From an uncultured Chloroflexota bacterium (GTDB lineage Bacteria > Chloroflexota > Anaerolineae > Caldilineales > Caldilineaceae): 6,379 nucleotides of DNA. Made by a program: the position numbers and the translations under genes. A model generated the notes under the pieces. That model was given only the letters and a program-made list of their open reading frames with translations, was not told where the DNA came from and made no database searches. Shown in pieces: positions 5,903 through 6,379 of the stretch (the stretch's first letter is position 1; every line of letters begins with the position of its first letter). The stretch is from positions 1-6,379 of the forward strand of contig CAIOHJ010000281.1 of assembly GCA_903858085.1 (NCBI GenBank), read 5' to 3'.

Positions 5903-6379
5903 CTACTGCTCGCTGGCCTGATGGGCCAGAATAATGGCCTCGGCCACCGCGCGCATCGGCTTGCGGTTGTTCATGCTCATCTTTTGAATCTTGCGGAAGG
6001 CGTCGGTTTCGTTGAGCCCCTGGGTGTCCATCAAGATTCCTTTGGCCCGATCGACCGCTTTGCGGGTTTCCAGCGCGTCCTGCAGGCTGTTGACTTCGCG
6101 CTCCATGGTGCGGAACTCGCTGAACCGCGCCATGGCGACCTCGATCGACGGGGTCAAGTCACTCTCCCGGAAGGGTTTGACCAGATAGCCAGCCACACCA
6201 GCCTGGCGGGCACGCTGCACCAGATCCTGCTGGCTGTACGCGCTGAGCAGCAGCACAGGAGCCACGCGCTCTTCGGTCAGCAGACGGGCAGCTTCGATCC
6301 CATCCATGTCTGGCATCTTGATATCCATAATGACAATGTCGGGGCGCAGCTCGCGCGCAAGATGGACGGCGCTGCGGCC
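5903..6379 (-). CDS. ANTAR-domain response regulator, N-terminus cut by the window edge
   Basis: In frame from the window edge there are 158 codons before TAG at 5905-5903. The internal ATG at 6328 is not the start, because the receiver fold is already under way upstream (AVHLARELRPDIVIMDIKMPDMDG). Asp19 of the visible part (codon 6325-6323) is the expected phosphorylation site. Ser46 (LLLSAYS) and Lys68 (LVKPF) complete the receiver switch. A helical linker follows, then an ANTAR domain at about 98-152 with the key TRKAVDRAKGILMDTQGL segment and the VAEAIILA helix. By comparison with full receivers about 35 residues are missing. Proteins of this AmiR/NasR type bind paired RNA hairpins and prevent transcription termination when phosphorylated. 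It ends 20 bp before the glycosyltransferase start, so it probably belongs to the same transcript. Its sensor kinase and RNA targets are not visible here. Confidence 0.92.
   Translation of the reverse strand, partial: GRSAVHLARELRPDIVIMDIKMPDMDGIEAARLLTEERVAPVLLLSAYSQQDLVQRARQAGVAGYLVKPFRESDLTPSIEVAMARFSEFRTMEREVNSLQDALETRKAVDRAKGILMDTQGLNETDAFRKIQKMSMNNRKPMRAVAEAIILAHQASEQ
5914..5939. repeat. Two mutually exclusive short stems at the 3' end of the ANTAR gene
   Basis: On the plus strand TGGCC (5914-5918), five bases, GGCCA (5924-5928), six bases, TGGCC (5935-5939). The central arm can pair with either side, and the same holds in the minus-strand transcript. It lies within the codons for EAIILAHQA, where Ala GCC codons make such words common. 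No U-tract follows, so it is not a terminator. The six-base loop on the transcript is UUAUUC, which lacks the A at position 1 and G at position 4 expected of an ANTAR target. Confidence 0.25.

Noticed and set aside
3633..5921. A 762-codon open frame on the plus strand opposite the GT-C and GT2 genes.
   Set aside because: Same composition shadow; it spans two well-supported genes on the minus strand and has no recognisable domain.

Overview
All recognisable genes in this window lie on the minus strand, so they are read from right to left. The DNA is GC-rich. The genes are packed with gaps of 20 bp or less, or with 4-bp overlaps, which looks like a single operon. Its start lies beyond the right edge and it continues past the left edge. 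The gene set combines an ANTAR response regulator, a DPM1-like GT2 enzyme, a PMT-type GT-C enzyme, a YfhO-family protein and an AmaP-like Asp23 membrane anchor. With the high GC this suggests a Chloroflexota-like bacterium, or less likely a high-GC Gram-positive. That assignment is an inference; the window holds no phylogenetic marker gene.

Layout from right to left: (1) a response regulator cut at its N-terminus by the window edge, with a receiver and a C-terminal ANTAR RNA-binding domain (6379-5903); (2) a family 2 glycosyltransferase resembling polyprenyl-phosphate sugar synthases (5882-5142); (3) a polytopic GT-C glycosyltransferase with the HPDE motif (5138-3522); (4) a 933-residue YfhO-family membrane protein (3525-724), overlapping gene 3 by ATGA; (5) an AmaP-like protein with a membrane hairpin and an Asp23-like domain (718-155; an alternative GTG start would overlap gene 4 by GTGA); (6) the first 52 codons of an unrecognised gene overlapping gene 5 by ATGA and running off the left edge (158-1).

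A plausible joint role is envelope glycosylation. The GT2 enzyme would load a sugar onto a polyprenyl phosphate on the cytoplasmic face. The two multi-membrane-span proteins would use that lipid-linked sugar on the outer face. The ANTAR regulator could control the operon at the RNA level, and the AmaP/Asp23 part is of an envelope-stress type. The resemblance to the CsbB-YfhO pair of Bacillus is family knowledge; the substrate here is unknown.

The least ordinary non-coding signal is at the yfhO-amaP junction. A perfect TATAAT hexamer lies inside the last codons of yfhO, followed directly by two perfect and one degenerate 11-bp tandem units that end at the yfhO stop codon. This could be an internal promoter with an operator for amaP and the genes after it. 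There is no gene-free stretch over 300 bases, and I saw no RNA genes, CRISPR arrays, insertion sequences or convincing terminators.
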